Shown here: one piece after another, positions 6,502-14,475 of the stretch
Layout of the letters: the number at the start of each line of letters is the position of its first letter
Numbering within the stretch: the stretch's first letter is position 1
Source: a virus
DNA: 35,353 bases
Virus record (IMG/VR): IMGVR_UViG_3300017527_001415
Span: 1 to 35,353 of that record
Strand: one strand, 5' to 3'
Position numbers and translations under genes: made by a program
Notes under the pieces: generated by a model
The model's database searches: none
Told to the model about the DNA's origin: nothing
What the model saw: the letters and a program-made list of their open reading frames with translations, nothing else

Positions 6502-7355
6502 ACAAATTTCAAGAACACATTCTTCAGATGTTACAGTACGGCTCGATTGTCGATTTCGTAGATTCCCCCGGTGGGACTATGAGCGAAGCCGGTTCCGGCG
6601 GCTCAAGCGGTGCAGATACCGTTGATACCGTTGAGACTATTACCCCTGATGATACGGGGGGTAATGATACTCCTGGTGATGACAATACTGCGGACGATAC
6701 TACTGTAGATACCGCAGACGACACTTCTTCAGATGATGCCGCTGCGGACGATACCGCTGTGTATACTACAAACAATACAGATGAAAGATTAACAGCTTTA
6801 GCAGGGGAAATTAGCACCCTGGTAGAAGCTTTAAAAGGTAGCCCCAATAGTGACTATGAAGGGGGAGAGGGTGATGGGTTTGATATCTCTTCTCTTGAGC
6901 ACGAGGATTTGGTAGCTATGATGGCGGATGACCCAAGAGGGTTTATCGATAACCTTACAGCAGTGATCCACAGTCAGGTTTCACAGGGCGTAAGGGAAGA
7001 GACCGCTACATCCCAGTACAATTCTCAAGTTGAGAATACTATCGACCAATATGCAGAAGATAATAAAGATTTTGAGTCGATGTGGGACGAAGGAAAACTC
7101 CAGGCATTCATGGAGAAAAACCCCGGTCACAATGCGATTTCGGCTCATATGGCTATTACCATGAACCGGCGTGTTGCTGACGCTAAAAAAGAAGGAGCCG
7201 AAAAGGCCGCAAAGGATTTCGGCACTAAATCAAATAACCAAGTTCTTAATGGTGGTACATCCGTTTCCCCAGAACAAAGGGACGCGGCATTAAAAAACCC
7301 CGAAAAATTCGGGGGTAGAGCTGCGGTGTTGGCCGCCAGAGCTGGTATTACTTAA
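6498..7355 (+). CDS. Scaffolding protein (putative)
   Basis: A 285-residue acidic protein directly before the major capsid gene, the usual place for a scaffold. Residues 30-95 are a low-complexity Asp/Thr-rich tract. The middle is helical (DERLTALAGEISTLVEAL and later segments), and the C-terminal 60 residues are Lys/Ala-rich, fitting a helical element that contacts the capsid shell. Scaffolds direct procapsid assembly and leave before maturation. No protease motif is visible, so a fused scaffold-protease is not supported. The start overlaps the previous stop (ATGA). Confidence 0.78.
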   Translation: MNKFQEHILQMLQYGSIVDFVDSPGGTMSEAGSGGSSGADTVDTVETITPDDTGGNDTPGDDNTADDTTVDTADDTSSDDAAADDTAVYTTNNTDERLTALAGEISTLVEALKGSPNSDYEGGEGDGFDISSLEHEDLVAMMADDPRGFIDNLTAVIHSQVSQGVREETATSQYNSQVENTIDQYAEDNKDFESMWDEGKLQAFMEKNPGHNAISAHMAITMNRRVADAKKEGAEKAAKDFGTKSNNQVLNGGTSVSPEQRDAALKNPEKFGGRAAVLAARAGIT

Positions 7356-7365
7356 GGAGAAGTAA

Positions 7366-8337
7366 ATGTTAACCTTTGATCAATTAGAGTCTGTAACCAA
7401 CGATTATTTTATTCTCGATGGTGGCAAGGCTACGGATATTTATTTTGATACATCTTACCTGTTGAATCTATTGCTGAAACAGCAGAAGGGTATCTGGAAA
7501 CGCCCTGCCGGTGGTATTCGGGTACGAGTTCCCTTGAAATATGACGGTTCCGAGGCCGGTTTTTATGGTCGTGGAGATACGCTGTCAAGTGACAAGCGGG
7601 ATAACGTAAATGCTGCCTATTTTCAGTTGGCACATGCATATGGTAATGCTACCATTTTACGTCTGGACACCCTGGAAAACTCCGGCCCAGAAGCAGTTGT
7701 TGATTTGGCCCTCGACGAGGTTGAAACCGCTCAGTCCTCGCTGACCAAGGTACTTGCACAATCCATTTATGATGCTCCCGGCGGAGCAGCTGACAGGCTT
7801 ACCGGCATGCTGGCCATGTGTAATGAGACATCAAGCCTGGCATATGGAAATATTGCCGAAGATGACCTGGTTGCCGAAGATGGTACCAAACCTTGGGAAG
7901 GTAAAGTAGATGCTACCGTAGAAGGTATTACCACTACCATCCTCAGGGATATGGCAACAACCGCCAAGATTCGTGATGGTCGGTTCGGTAAACCGGATAT
8001 CGGTGTAATGCCCGAGGCCCTGTTTAATATTATCATCGATACCCTGACCGTTCAGCAGCGATATGTAAACTCTGCTGAGACTGCCAAGGCCGGTTTCATC
8101 GGTGTTGAATTTGAGGGTAAGACCCTTACGCCGGATGACTATTGTCCGTCTGGGTATTGTTTCCTCCTGAACACCAAGAACGTTGGCTTTGCCGTCCATA
8201 AGAAGGGTTTTTTCACCCGTGGACCGTGGCGTGTTGTTGAGGATTCCCCTGAAGACAAGACCATGAAGATTTACTTCGATGGCAACTTGGTATGTTCCAA
8301 CCGTAAGGCACATATCGCCCATTCAAACCTGTCGTAG
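7366..8337 (+). CDS. Major capsid protein
   Basis: A 323-residue protein with a good ribosome-binding site (GGAG 6 bases ahead), following the scaffold and followed at once by a terminator, typical of the most expressed virion gene. Features expected of a HK97-fold shell protein are present: an N-terminal helix, an extended loop rich in Gly and charges (about residues 45-80), the long spine region, and a C-terminal segment GFIGVEFEGKTLTPDDYCP..YCFLLNT that closely recalls phage coat proteins. It needs no prior cleavage by sequence evidence, since there is no long N-terminal delta domain. Confidence 0.9.
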   Translation: MLTFDQLESVTNDYFILDGGKATDIYFDTSYLLNLLLKQQKGIWKRPAGGIRVRVPLKYDGSEAGFYGRGDTLSSDKRDNVNAAYFQLAHAYGNATILRLDTLENSGPEAVVDLALDEVETAQSSLTKVLAQSIYDAPGGAADRLTGMLAMCNETSSLAYGNIAEDDLVAEDGTKPWEGKVDATVEGITTTILRDMATTAKIRDGRFGKPDIGVMPEALFNIIIDTLTVQQRYVNSAETAKAGFIGVEFEGKTLTPDDYCPSGYCFLLNTKNVGFAVHKKGFFTRGPWRVVEDSPEDKTMKIYFDGNLVCSNRKAHIAHSNLS

Positions 8338-8352
8338 GTTTGATGTTCTGAG

Positions 8353-8394
8353 TACCCTTGTCAACCTGCAGGAGGCGCAGTAAAGGGTATTTTT
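8353..8394 (+). terminator. Intrinsic terminator after the major capsid gene
   Basis: TACCCTT (8353-8359) pairs with AAGGGTA (8383-8389), and an inner CTGC/GCAG stem (8366-8369 with 8377-8380) lies in the loop. Five Ts follow (8390-8394). It is probably partial, because downstream structural genes appear to depend on read-through from the late promoter. Confidence 0.65.
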
Positions 8395-8430
8395 AAACTT
8401 AAGAGTCCTCCAAAAGGATAAGGTAAAAGT

Positions 8431-9159
8431 ATGTCACGTCCGATGAAGAAAACTGGTTTCCGTCAAGGAATCCACGTGCAGTCCGCCACCATGAAAGAAG
8501 CAATTGGCACTGTCCGCATTCTGCGCGATGGTCGGGTCTTTCGCTATTGTAAAAATGGGGCAGCAGCCCTAGCAGCGGGTCAGTGCGTTATGCCAGCTGC
8601 CAATGATACAGATCTCCAGAATCAGGCCGCTGGCGCAGCCGGTGCCGCTTCTGTAGGAGATACCCAAGTAACCTTTACCGCCGGTGCTGCCGTTACTGCA
8701 GTTGCTGGTCATTTTAAGGGCGGGGTTCTCGGCGTTATCGACGGTGCCGGTCAGGGTCATAGTTATGAGGTTGATGGTTCCACTGCAGTTGCTGCCGGTA
8801 CCGCAATCACTGTAACCTTGTGTGAGCCTCTCCGGTTTGCTATCGTCGCTGCTGATGAGTGGACCTTGCACCCCAATCCCGGTATGGGGGTTCTTGAAAC
8901 TACCGGTGTAACCGTTCCCTGTGTTGGCGTTGCTCACATCGCCGTAACCGCTGCCTATTACTTTTGGGCACAGACAAGAGGTCCCGTATCCGTGCTTAAT
9001 ACCGCTGGTTCGGCTATATACATTAATGTTGGCCCAACCGCTGCCGGTTCTGTTGTGTCCATCTCCACCGCTTTGGATATTGATCAGACAGTCATCGGTA
9101 AGATGATGGATGCTGCTGCTGCTGGTGATTATGGTATGGTCAATTTGTACATCGACTGA
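8431..9159 (+). CDS. Capsid decoration / head structural protein
   Basis: A 242-residue Ala/Gly/Val/Thr-rich, beta-type protein right after the major capsid gene. A segment near residues 30-60 (RYCKNGAAALAAGQCVM) and the following beta-rich repeats match the general look of abundant decoration or head-associated proteins that follow capsid genes in many phages. Residues 85-150 and 160-240 look like two beta domains. Stabilising the outer capsid surface is inferred from position and composition. The ribosome-binding site is an AAGG-type sequence about 9 bases before the ATG. It is flanked by terminators on both sides, so its dose relative to the coat protein is probably set at transcription. 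Confidence 0.7.
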   Translation: MSRPMKKTGFRQGIHVQSATMKEAIGTVRILRDGRVFRYCKNGAAALAAGQCVMPAANDTDLQNQAAGAAGAASVGDTQVTFTAGAAVTAVAGHFKGGVLGVIDGAGQGHSYEVDGSTAVAAGTAITVTLCEPLRFAIVAADEWTLHPNPGMGVLETTGVTVPCVGVAHIAVTAAYYFWAQTRGPVSVLNTAGSAIYINVGPTAAGSVVSISTALDIDQTVIGKMMDAAAAGDYGMVNLYID

Positions 9160-9160
9160 G

Positions 9161-9221
9161 TTTAACTGAATATTAGGGGTGGAATTTCACCCCTTTTAAT
9201 CTTAATAAGGAGTATAACATG
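9161..9221 (+). repeat. Direct repeat copy 1 (terminator + ribosome-binding site + start)
   Basis: This 61-base segment recurs at 9484-9544 with a single mismatch (9187 against 9510). It holds a terminator hairpin, the ribosome-binding site AAGGAG and the ATG of the downstream gene. The offset is exactly 323 bases, showing a tandem gene duplication. Confidence 0.9.
9175..9197 (+). terminator. Intrinsic terminator, copy 1
   Basis: AGGGGTG (9175-9181) and CACCCCT (9188-9194) form a 7-bp stem with a 6-base loop, followed by a short T-run (to 9197) and an AT-rich stretch. It sits between the decoration gene and the first 80-residue gene. The short T-run suggests partial termination. Confidence 0.65.
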
Positions 9222-9461
9222 GCTTTTGCCTATACAGTAACAGGAAACGACATTTGGGGACGAAAGCGTGTAGTTATGGGTACCTTTTCCCAAGTTGATG
9301 ATGATACGGGTGGCGATATTGTCACCGGTCTAAGATTAATTGAAGGATTTGATATGAGTGTAAATCCCATAACTGTTTCAGCATCCGGCGGCACTGTCAG
9401 TGTAACACTTGCAGGTTCCGACGGTAACCAAGAAGGGTTCTGGAAAGCTGTAGGGCTGTAA
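9219..9461 (+). CDS. Small virion protein, tandem paralogue A
   Basis: An 80-residue protein with a strong ribosome-binding site (AAGGAG). The sequence goes from MAFAYTVT through R(V)VMGTF, a DTGGDIVTGLRLIE centre and beta strands to FWKAVGL. It shares the start, the VVMGTFSQ, DTGG and TGLRL blocks, and the FWKA-(V/I)-G end with the protein of the next gene, of exactly equal length. Small proteins of this type occur beside capsid and decoration genes in phages, so a minor head or tail structural role is likely but not shown. Confidence 0.7.
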   Translation: MAFAYTVTGNDIWGRKRVVMGTFSQVDDDTGGDIVTGLRLIEGFDMSVNPITVSASGGTVSVTLAGSDGNQEGFWKAVGL

Positions 9462-9483
9462 AACGGGCCATTGATTGGGAGAT

Positions 9484-9544
9484 TTTAACTGAATATTAGG
9501 GGTGGAATCTCACCCCTTTTAATCTTAATAAGGAGTATAACATG
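9484..9544 (+). repeat. Direct repeat copy 2 (terminator + ribosome-binding site + start)
   Basis: Second copy of the 61-base segment at 9161-9221, with one difference in the hairpin loop. The two coding regions that follow have diverged far more than this non-coding block. Confidence 0.9.
9498..9520 (+). terminator. Intrinsic terminator, copy 2
   Basis: Same hairpin as copy 1: AGGGGTG (9498-9504), a 6-base loop, CACCCCT (9511-9517), then T-run to 9520. It lies between the two 80-residue paralogues. Confidence 0.65.
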
Positions 9545-9784
9545 GCATTTGCTTACGCAGTAACGAAGAAGGATGTATGGGGTGGCCATAGAGTTGTTAT
9601 GGGTACCTTTTCTCAGGGAAACGGGGATACGGGCGGCGCAGTTGCCACTGGTCTTCGTCTTGTTGAAAATTTTGATATCACCACAGAATGCGAGAATATC
9701 GCGGTGTCTGGTGGTGAAGTAACAGTTACTACAGAAGATCCTGGTGGTGCTCAAGCAGGTTTCTGGAAAGCGATAGGTTACTGA
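9542..9784 (+). CDS. Small virion protein, tandem paralogue B
   Basis: An 80-residue paralogue of the preceding gene, with conserved MAFAY start, RVVMGTFSQ, DTGG, TGLRL and GFWKAIG segments. The middle differs: residues 45-70 are more acidic and carry a Cys. Same length and no insertions, so the fold should be the same. The two proteins may occupy related positions in the virion, or one may be specialised. The stop lies two bases before the next start, which lacks a strong ribosome-binding site, so the adaptor gene is likely translationally coupled. Confidence 0.7.
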   Translation: MAFAYAVTKKDVWGGHRVVMGTFSQGNGDTGGAVATGLRLVENFDITTECENIAVSGGEVTVTTEDPGGAQAGFWKAIGY

Positions 9785-9785
9785 T

Positions 9786-10445
9786 ATGGCTATCACGGTT
9801 GTTGGTCTCATTCAGAGGATAGGGCTAAAAATTAACCGCATAGATATGGACAGAGATTTTATTCTTGCCGTGTTGAATCAGTGTAATGCGGATATAGCTT
9901 CTAGGATTGACTTTAAGGAGCTGGCAACCGTTGATACCATCACTTTCACGGCGGGGGAGAACACTATCTCCCTACCGTCTGATTTCCATAAAAATTTAGA
10001 TTTTGGTAGGAATACTACCACTAATCGATCGATTACTGTTCTTGACAGCAGACGTATTATAGATCGGCAAATGGATCGTATAGATCGTACCGGTAACGTC
10101 ATTCTGGTAGCACTCGATTACCCTAATATATATTTCCAATATTCCCCGTCCGCAAATCAAGCGGGTACGATCTACTACCATCGCTTGCCCACGGATTTGA
10201 CACTGGACGGTATTTTTCCGGCCTATATCCCTGCGGGTCTTACATTTCGTATTTTCTATAACTATACTATTGGCGAGATGTACGACGTAATAGAAGACGG
10301 TGTTGAGGGCGAGAAAGTAAATACCATGTATCATAGGGATCAATATGATAAGGCCGCCGCTGAGCTTGCCCTGTTTATAGGACCCGATCCTGATTTGCCA
10401 CGTAGGCTAGATAAGAATAATACTTTTTTTGATTTTAACGTATGA
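9786..10445 (+). CDS. Head-tail adaptor (connector) protein
   Basis: A 219-residue protein. The N-terminal 50 residues form the helical pattern typical of phage adaptor proteins (...ILAVLNQCNADIASRIDFKEL), followed by a beta-rich part with TFTAGENTISLPSDF, a Y-hydrophobic strand (NIYFQYSPS) and YYHRLPTDLT...PAYIP, a layout shared with short-tailed phage connectors. The C-terminal helix holds the Tyr/Glu-rich segment (YTIGEMYDVIEDG). Such proteins form a ring beneath the portal. Position before the propeller gene supports the role. No strong ribosome-binding site is seen. Confidence 0.7.
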   Translation: MAITVVGLIQRIGLKINRIDMDRDFILAVLNQCNADIASRIDFKELATVDTITFTAGENTISLPSDFHKNLDFGRNTTTNRSITVLDSRRIIDRQMDRIDRTGNVILVALDYPNIYFQYSPSANQAGTIYYHRLPTDLTLDGIFPAYIPAGLTFRIFYNYTIGEMYDVIEDGVEGEKVNTMYHRDQYDKAAAELALFIGPDPDLPRRLDKNNTFFDFNV

Positions 10446-11377
10446 AAGTCAATATATACAAAAGCGGCATCGGGATAAACAACAAAATAAAAGAACACCG
10501 TCTGCCCTTCAATGAGGAATCCGGTGTATCGGCTTTTAAAGATGCAGAAAATATAGTAGTAGACCCCACCGGTGAGGCTGTTGCCTTGAAAGGGACGTCT
10601 GAAATAGCATCTGGTGACTATCATTCTATATTTCCGGGAGAAGAATGGGGGCTTATTGCTTTAAATAGGACAAACGATACGGCCATATACAAAGTAGATG
10701 TTTCTGAAACCGGAGCAACAGTACTTACGGGGATTCAGTCTGGGTTTACTAGGGGTGCTAGATTCGATTTTTGTAAGCCCGACGATTACCTCAACATTTA
10801 TTACACTAATGGCTTTGGGAGGGGGACGATAACTCCCGACTGTACATTTATTGATTGGACAGAAAGTAATAGAACTAGTGAAACAAAAAATTTTGCAGTA
10901 ATACCAATACCGGATCATATATGCTATGCTTTTGGCCGTATTTTCTTTTCCGTTGATAATGTGATATATTATACAGAATACGGGCATTTAGGTATGTATG
11001 ATCAGTCAGTTAATGGCGAGCAATTACCATCAAAAATTATCGCAATGGTTCCAACTGTGGACGGCATATACGTGTCCGATAGGGATTCAATACACTTTCT
11101 TAATGGTTTAAACCCTAAAAAGTGGAATGCAGTAAGGGTGTTAGATTATCCTGCAAAGGAATGGGGGACCTATCCTAATAAAATTAATCCTTATTTATTA
11201 GGATTTGATACCAATACCCCTTGTGGAGTATTAGCTACAAAAAGGGGCCCAGTTATATGTTTACCAAGCGGTAATATAGAAAATTTAATAGAAGGAAGTA
11301 TAAATATGCCGGATTGTCCGGATATCGGGGCAATTGCTGTCTTCGATGAAACACTAATCATACAGACAGGAGAATAA
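10442..11377 (+). CDS. Beta-propeller tail/stabilisation protein
   Basis: A 311-residue protein with repeated beta-propeller blades: ADN-like N-terminus (DAENIVVDPTGEAVALKG), HSIFPGEEWGLIAL, DYLNIYYTNGFGRGTI, GRIFFSVDNVIYYTE, VPTVDGIYVSD and SIHFLNGLNPKKW. This order is what I recognise in podovirus tail hub/stabilisation proteins (P22 gp10-like or T7 tail-tubular-B-like in role), which plug the neck and hold DNA in. It overlaps the adaptor gene (ATGA at 10442-10445), and this adaptor-propeller pairing is a strong argument for a short-tailed virion. Confidence 0.72.
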   Translation: MKVNIYKSGIGINNKIKEHRLPFNEESGVSAFKDAENIVVDPTGEAVALKGTSEIASGDYHSIFPGEEWGLIALNRTNDTAIYKVDVSETGATVLTGIQSGFTRGARFDFCKPDDYLNIYYTNGFGRGTITPDCTFIDWTESNRTSETKNFAVIPIPDHICYAFGRIFFSVDNVIYYTEYGHLGMYDQSVNGEQLPSKIIAMVPTVDGIYVSDRDSIHFLNGLNPKKWNAVRVLDYPAKEWGTYPNKINPYLLGFDTNTPCGVLATKRGPVICLPSGNIENLIEGSINMPDCPDIGAIAVFDETLIIQTGE

Positions 11378-11379
11378 AG

Positions 11380-12123
11380 ATGTGGGATTTTTCGTCGGGC
11401 TTTAAGGAGCAACTTTTAGATCGGGATACAACCTTTAGCGAGGTTGTGAATATAACCGGAAACACGGTTACTTTTTCAGCGACCACTATTACTGATTCAG
11501 GCAATGGTCTGGGCGATATCGCTGTTGACGATTGGGTAACTGTTGTTGTTGCTGGCACCGCAGGAAATGTAAATGTTAAGGCCAAATGCCTTACTGCTGC
11601 TGCCGGGGCATTAACCTTTGCCGCCGGGACGTTCACCGTTGACGCAGTAGGTGCGCCAGCCTGCCTTGCTATCATTAAGGGCGGTTCTTTCAAAGAAATT
11701 ATGCAAAACAGTGCACTATACCTATATAACGGTACACCTCCTACCAATGCGGATGCGGTTGAGACAGGGACCCTTTTAGCTAAACTTACAGCTGATAGCA
11801 ATACGATGGGTTTTGATACGTCATTAAATGGTCTGAATCTTGGACAGTTTGCAAGTGGTGTTCTACATCGTGGCATTGACCCAGCAACGAGTATTGCTGA
11901 AGTGTGGTCCGGGGATGGTTTAGTTGCTGGGACAGCTACCTGGGGTAGATGGCACGCCAACGATGGTGCAACAGGTGCCAGCACAACTGAGGTCAGAATA
12001 GACGGGGATGTTACTACATCCACTGGCGGCGATATAGTTATGGTTAGCAGAACGATTGCTGTTGGTGTCCCCGCTGTGCTGTCTGAAATGAATATTGGTA
12101 TTTTTTCCTCAGCGTATAGTTAA
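11380..12123 (+). CDS. Tail structural protein
   Basis: A 247-residue, beta-rich protein with a good ribosome-binding site (AGGAG). After an N-terminal helix there is an insert rich in Thr/Val/Ala (residues 20-95). A second half follows with LYLYNGTPPTNADAVETGTLLAKLT, a W-G region (WSGDGLVAGTATWGRWHAND), RIDGDVTTSTGGDIVM and a final strand. The P-x-x-A-D-x-x-x-T-G-T-L-L and G-T-A-x-W-x-R pattern recurs in phage tail proteins of unknown detailed role. No enzyme motif is seen. Confidence 0.65.
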   Translation: MWDFSSGFKEQLLDRDTTFSEVVNITGNTVTFSATTITDSGNGLGDIAVDDWVTVVVAGTAGNVNVKAKCLTAAAGALTFAAGTFTVDAVGAPACLAIIKGGSFKEIMQNSALYLYNGTPPTNADAVETGTLLAKLTADSNTMGFDTSLNGLNLGQFASGVLHRGIDPATSIAEVWSGDGLVAGTATWGRWHANDGATGASTTEVRIDGDVTTSTGGDIVMVSRTIAVGVPAVLSEMNIGIFSSAYS

Positions 12124-12125
12124 TC

Positions 12126-12659
12126 ATGGCTATTACGGCTAATGTTGGTGTTGGTATTGGGATTAATTCCTCAGTTACCAGCACAAGGGGAGTTGGTGCT
12201 AATGTAGGTATTGGCATAGGTATCAACTCAACCATGCATACCTCTCCTGTTGCCGCTAATGTCGGCATCGGGATAGGTATTAGTTCTGTGGCTTACGTAG
12301 AGCCGAGGATAGGCGTAAATGTTGGCATTGGAATCGGAATCGGTGCCAAGGCGAACGCTGAGGTCTGGTTGCAGAATAATATTAGCATCGGCATAGGGAT
12401 CAATAGTGAAATTGTAGCCCATTCTGGCATTAAGGCAAATGTTGGTATTGGAATCGGTATCAGTTCAATGATATCTAAGCCGGTTTATGTTGTTGCAAAC
12501 TGTGGTATTGGTATTGGCATCAGTGCAGAAATAGAAGCATATCATGACCTAATCACTAATATGGGCGTAGGTATCGGAATAAATTCTATTATAGATAATG
12601 ATGGCGATACAGTGCCTATTTGTACATTTCCAAGTCATTCTGACAGTAGGTGGTGCTAA
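12126..12659 (+). CDS. Gly-Ile 20-residue repeat protein
   Basis: A 177-residue protein made of eight tandem repeats with the core [AV]-N-[VIM]-G-[IV]-G-I-G-I-[NS]-[SA]. The repeat Asn falls at residues 6, 26, 45, 65, 85, 105, 125 and 145, a 20-residue period broken once by one residue. Between cores lie 10 variable residues. The strictly alternating Gly and beta-branched residues suggest one strand per repeat stacking into a beta-solenoid or similar filament; the variable part would be exposed. The last 20 residues (DGDTVPICTFPSHSDSRWC) do not fit the repeat. It sits among tail genes, so a fibre or spike part is a fair guess. Start has only a weak ribosome-binding site. Confidence 0.7.
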   Translation: MAITANVGVGIGINSSVTSTRGVGANVGIGIGINSTMHTSPVAANVGIGIGISSVAYVEPRIGVNVGIGIGIGAKANAEVWLQNNISIGIGINSEIVAHSGIKANVGIGIGISSMISKPVYVVANCGIGIGISAEIEAYHDLITNMGVGIGINSIIDNDGDTVPICTFPSHSDSRWC

Positions 12660-13141
12660 TGACTATAGCTGTTCAGGGAGCAGTGGGAGAAAATAATAGT
12701 AAGGCAACGACAAGGCTATCTTACAAGTTCAATTCGTTGGCTGTAATAAATGGGGTACCCTTTGGTGCCAATAGTTCTGGCCTGTTCCAGTTAAATACTG
12801 GGGAAACCGATAATGATTCGGTATACACCCGTACATTTACCCTTGCTACCACTGATTTCGGTGATGATCATCCAAAGCATTTACGGTATATATACATGAC
12901 CGTGGATACGGATAACGATTTTAAGCTGTCAATCAAGACTGACAACGGGCTTGATAGAATACTAGAAGCATCATTACTGATGACGGGCTTACAGCGGATA
13001 AGGATAGAGAATATATATGCAGATGTTGGTGAACATTGGTCTATTACTATGTATTCGAACCATTTTTTTAGGGTAGATAAGATCAGTGCAATATTTTATC
13101 GTACTTCTTACGGCAATATCGGTTGTGAGAAAGTAATATAG
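12659..13141 (+). CDS. Phage structural protein, unknown class
   Basis: A 160-residue protein starting at the ATG of a TAATG overlap with the preceding gene; AGGTGG (12648-12653) serves it. A longer frame from a GTG at 12650 is less likely. The content is beta-rich: KFNSLAVINGVPFGANSSGLFQL near the N-terminus, then TDFGDDHPKHLRYIYMTVDTDNDFKLSIKTDNG, and a final beta region with HWSITMYSNHFFRVDKI. I recognise this pattern from uncharacterised phage virion proteins coded next to tail genes, without a known role. Confidence 0.65.
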   Translation: MTIAVQGAVGENNSKATTRLSYKFNSLAVINGVPFGANSSGLFQLNTGETDNDSVYTRTFTLATTDFGDDHPKHLRYIYMTVDTDNDFKLSIKTDNGLDRILEASLLMTGLQRIRIENIYADVGEHWSITMYSNHFFRVDKISAIFYRTSYGNIGCEKVI

Positions 13142-13149
13142 GTGATATA

Positions 13150-14475
13150 ATGAGTTTTGTAGAACAGGTTCCTTTTCAGTATACAGGTGTCTATGCCCCT
13201 ATTGAAGATGTCAAGGAGACTATTGATTATACCAGAGCATATGCTACCGATCAAGCCGATTCGCTATCCGATGCTATTGAAAATTTAGAGGCACTTACCG
13301 GAAGCTATGTGCCTGATTTTAGTGTAATTAATTCTGTTATACCGTCTCTAGTCTCCCCGTCTTTTCCGCCAAAGCCAGACCTTAATACTAATTTAAATGA
13401 GAATTGGCCAACTGATGATGTCCCCGATCCAAATATACTCGAGAATAGTCCGGATTTCAGTTTTATAGACCCAGTTGCCCCTAGTCCGCTTGATCCAAGC
13501 TTTGATTATACTCCAGGCATTTTTTCATCGTGTCTGTGGGTTGATTTATGTTCACAAGTTAGAGACGATTTGATTAATGGCGGCACTGGATTAAATGATT
13601 CTGTATATGGTTTAATTCTGAACCGTGATTCTGAGGCGCGGAGATCAATTGAAGAAGAATCTAGACAAAGATTGTACGACGCTGTGGGGGAAAGTGGTTT
13701 TGGTCTTCCCGGCGGCATGGCCTCAGAGGCCATTCTCCAACATGAAAGAGAGATACACGCCAAGAATATTGATGCGATTAACTCGACAACCATCAAAGAT
13801 TTCGATTTAGCCGACGGGAATACTAAATTCATTAAAGAGCTGTCTCTTAAAATGGAAGGAATCCAACGGGCTGCTTACGACAACGATGAGAATAGGTTAT
13901 TTGAAATAGCGAAAGTATCGAAGGACTTTATAATAGCTATTTATGACCAGAATGTAAAGATATATATCGCCCAATGGGAAGGCGTAAAAATAAAGCTTGA
14001 GTCATTAAAGGTCCAAGTAGAGGCGATCATATCAAGGAATGAAGGTGAAATAAAGGTATTCCTTGGCAAGATTGAGGCGTTTAAAGCAAGAGTAGAGGCC
14101 ATTGCCGCCGAGAACAAATCAAAGACCGATGTGACCATAGCAAAGGCCGATATATACAAAACAGAAGTAAGCGCCATCTCTTCCCAGTTCAGTGCTCTGG
14201 TAGAAGAGATTAGAGTGGCTATGGACAAATATAGGTTGGAACTATCTGAGTCAATTGAAAAAGAGAAAATTAATTTAAGTGCCTATACCTCAGGTGCGGC
14301 CCTATCAGAACGTATTGCGGAATCTATAGCTAATATTGCGGCACAGTCGGTTGCTTCGGCTCTTGGTGCACTTAATACCAGTGAGAGTATAGCATATAGT
14401 GGTTCTGAATCCCTTGGGTATAGCTCTTCTCTTACCAATTCTTTATCAGAGGGTCATAGTTACGAAGAATCATAA
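13150..14475 (+). CDS. Long coiled-coil virion protein
   Basis: A 441-residue protein. Residues 1-125 are Pro/Asp/Ser-rich with repeated P-D-x-x-x-I-x-x motifs. Residues 160-225 contain QRLYDAVGESGFGLPGGMASEAILQHEREIHAKNID, a hinge-like LPGG turn between helices. Residues 230-380 form a long charged coiled coil. From about 400 the sequence becomes Ala/Ser-rich and ends in a Ser/Tyr/Gly tail. No enzyme motif is visible. The length of the helical part and the place between tail genes suggest an internal or tail rod-like component. The stop overlaps the next start (TAATG at 14473-14477). Confidence 0.65.
   Translation: MSFVEQVPFQYTGVYAPIEDVKETIDYTRAYATDQADSLSDAIENLEALTGSYVPDFSVINSVIPSLVSPSFPPKPDLNTNLNENWPTDDVPDPNILENSPDFSFIDPVAPSPLDPSFDYTPGIFSSCLWVDLCSQVRDDLINGGTGLNDSVYGLILNRDSEARRSIEEESRQRLYDAVGESGFGLPGGMASEAILQHEREIHAKNIDAINSTTIKDFDLADGNTKFIKELSLKMEGIQRAAYDNDENRLFEIAKVSKDFIIAIYDQNVKIYIAQWEGVKIKLESLKVQVEAIISRNEGEIKVFLGKIEAFKARVEAIAAENKSKTDVTIAKADIYKTEVSAISSQFSALVEEIRVAMDKYRLELSESIEKEKINLSAYTSGAALSERIAESIANIAAQSVASALGALNTSESIAYSGSESLGYSSSLTNSLSEGHSYEES

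Noticed and set aside
8353-8394. Riboswitch or small RNA after the coat gene
   Set aside because: The hairpin plus T-run is explained by an intrinsic terminator; no further conserved fold is evident.
10042-10075. TTGACAG at 10043 as another promoter
   Set aside because: It lies inside the adaptor gene and has no -10 or TGTG element at the right distance.
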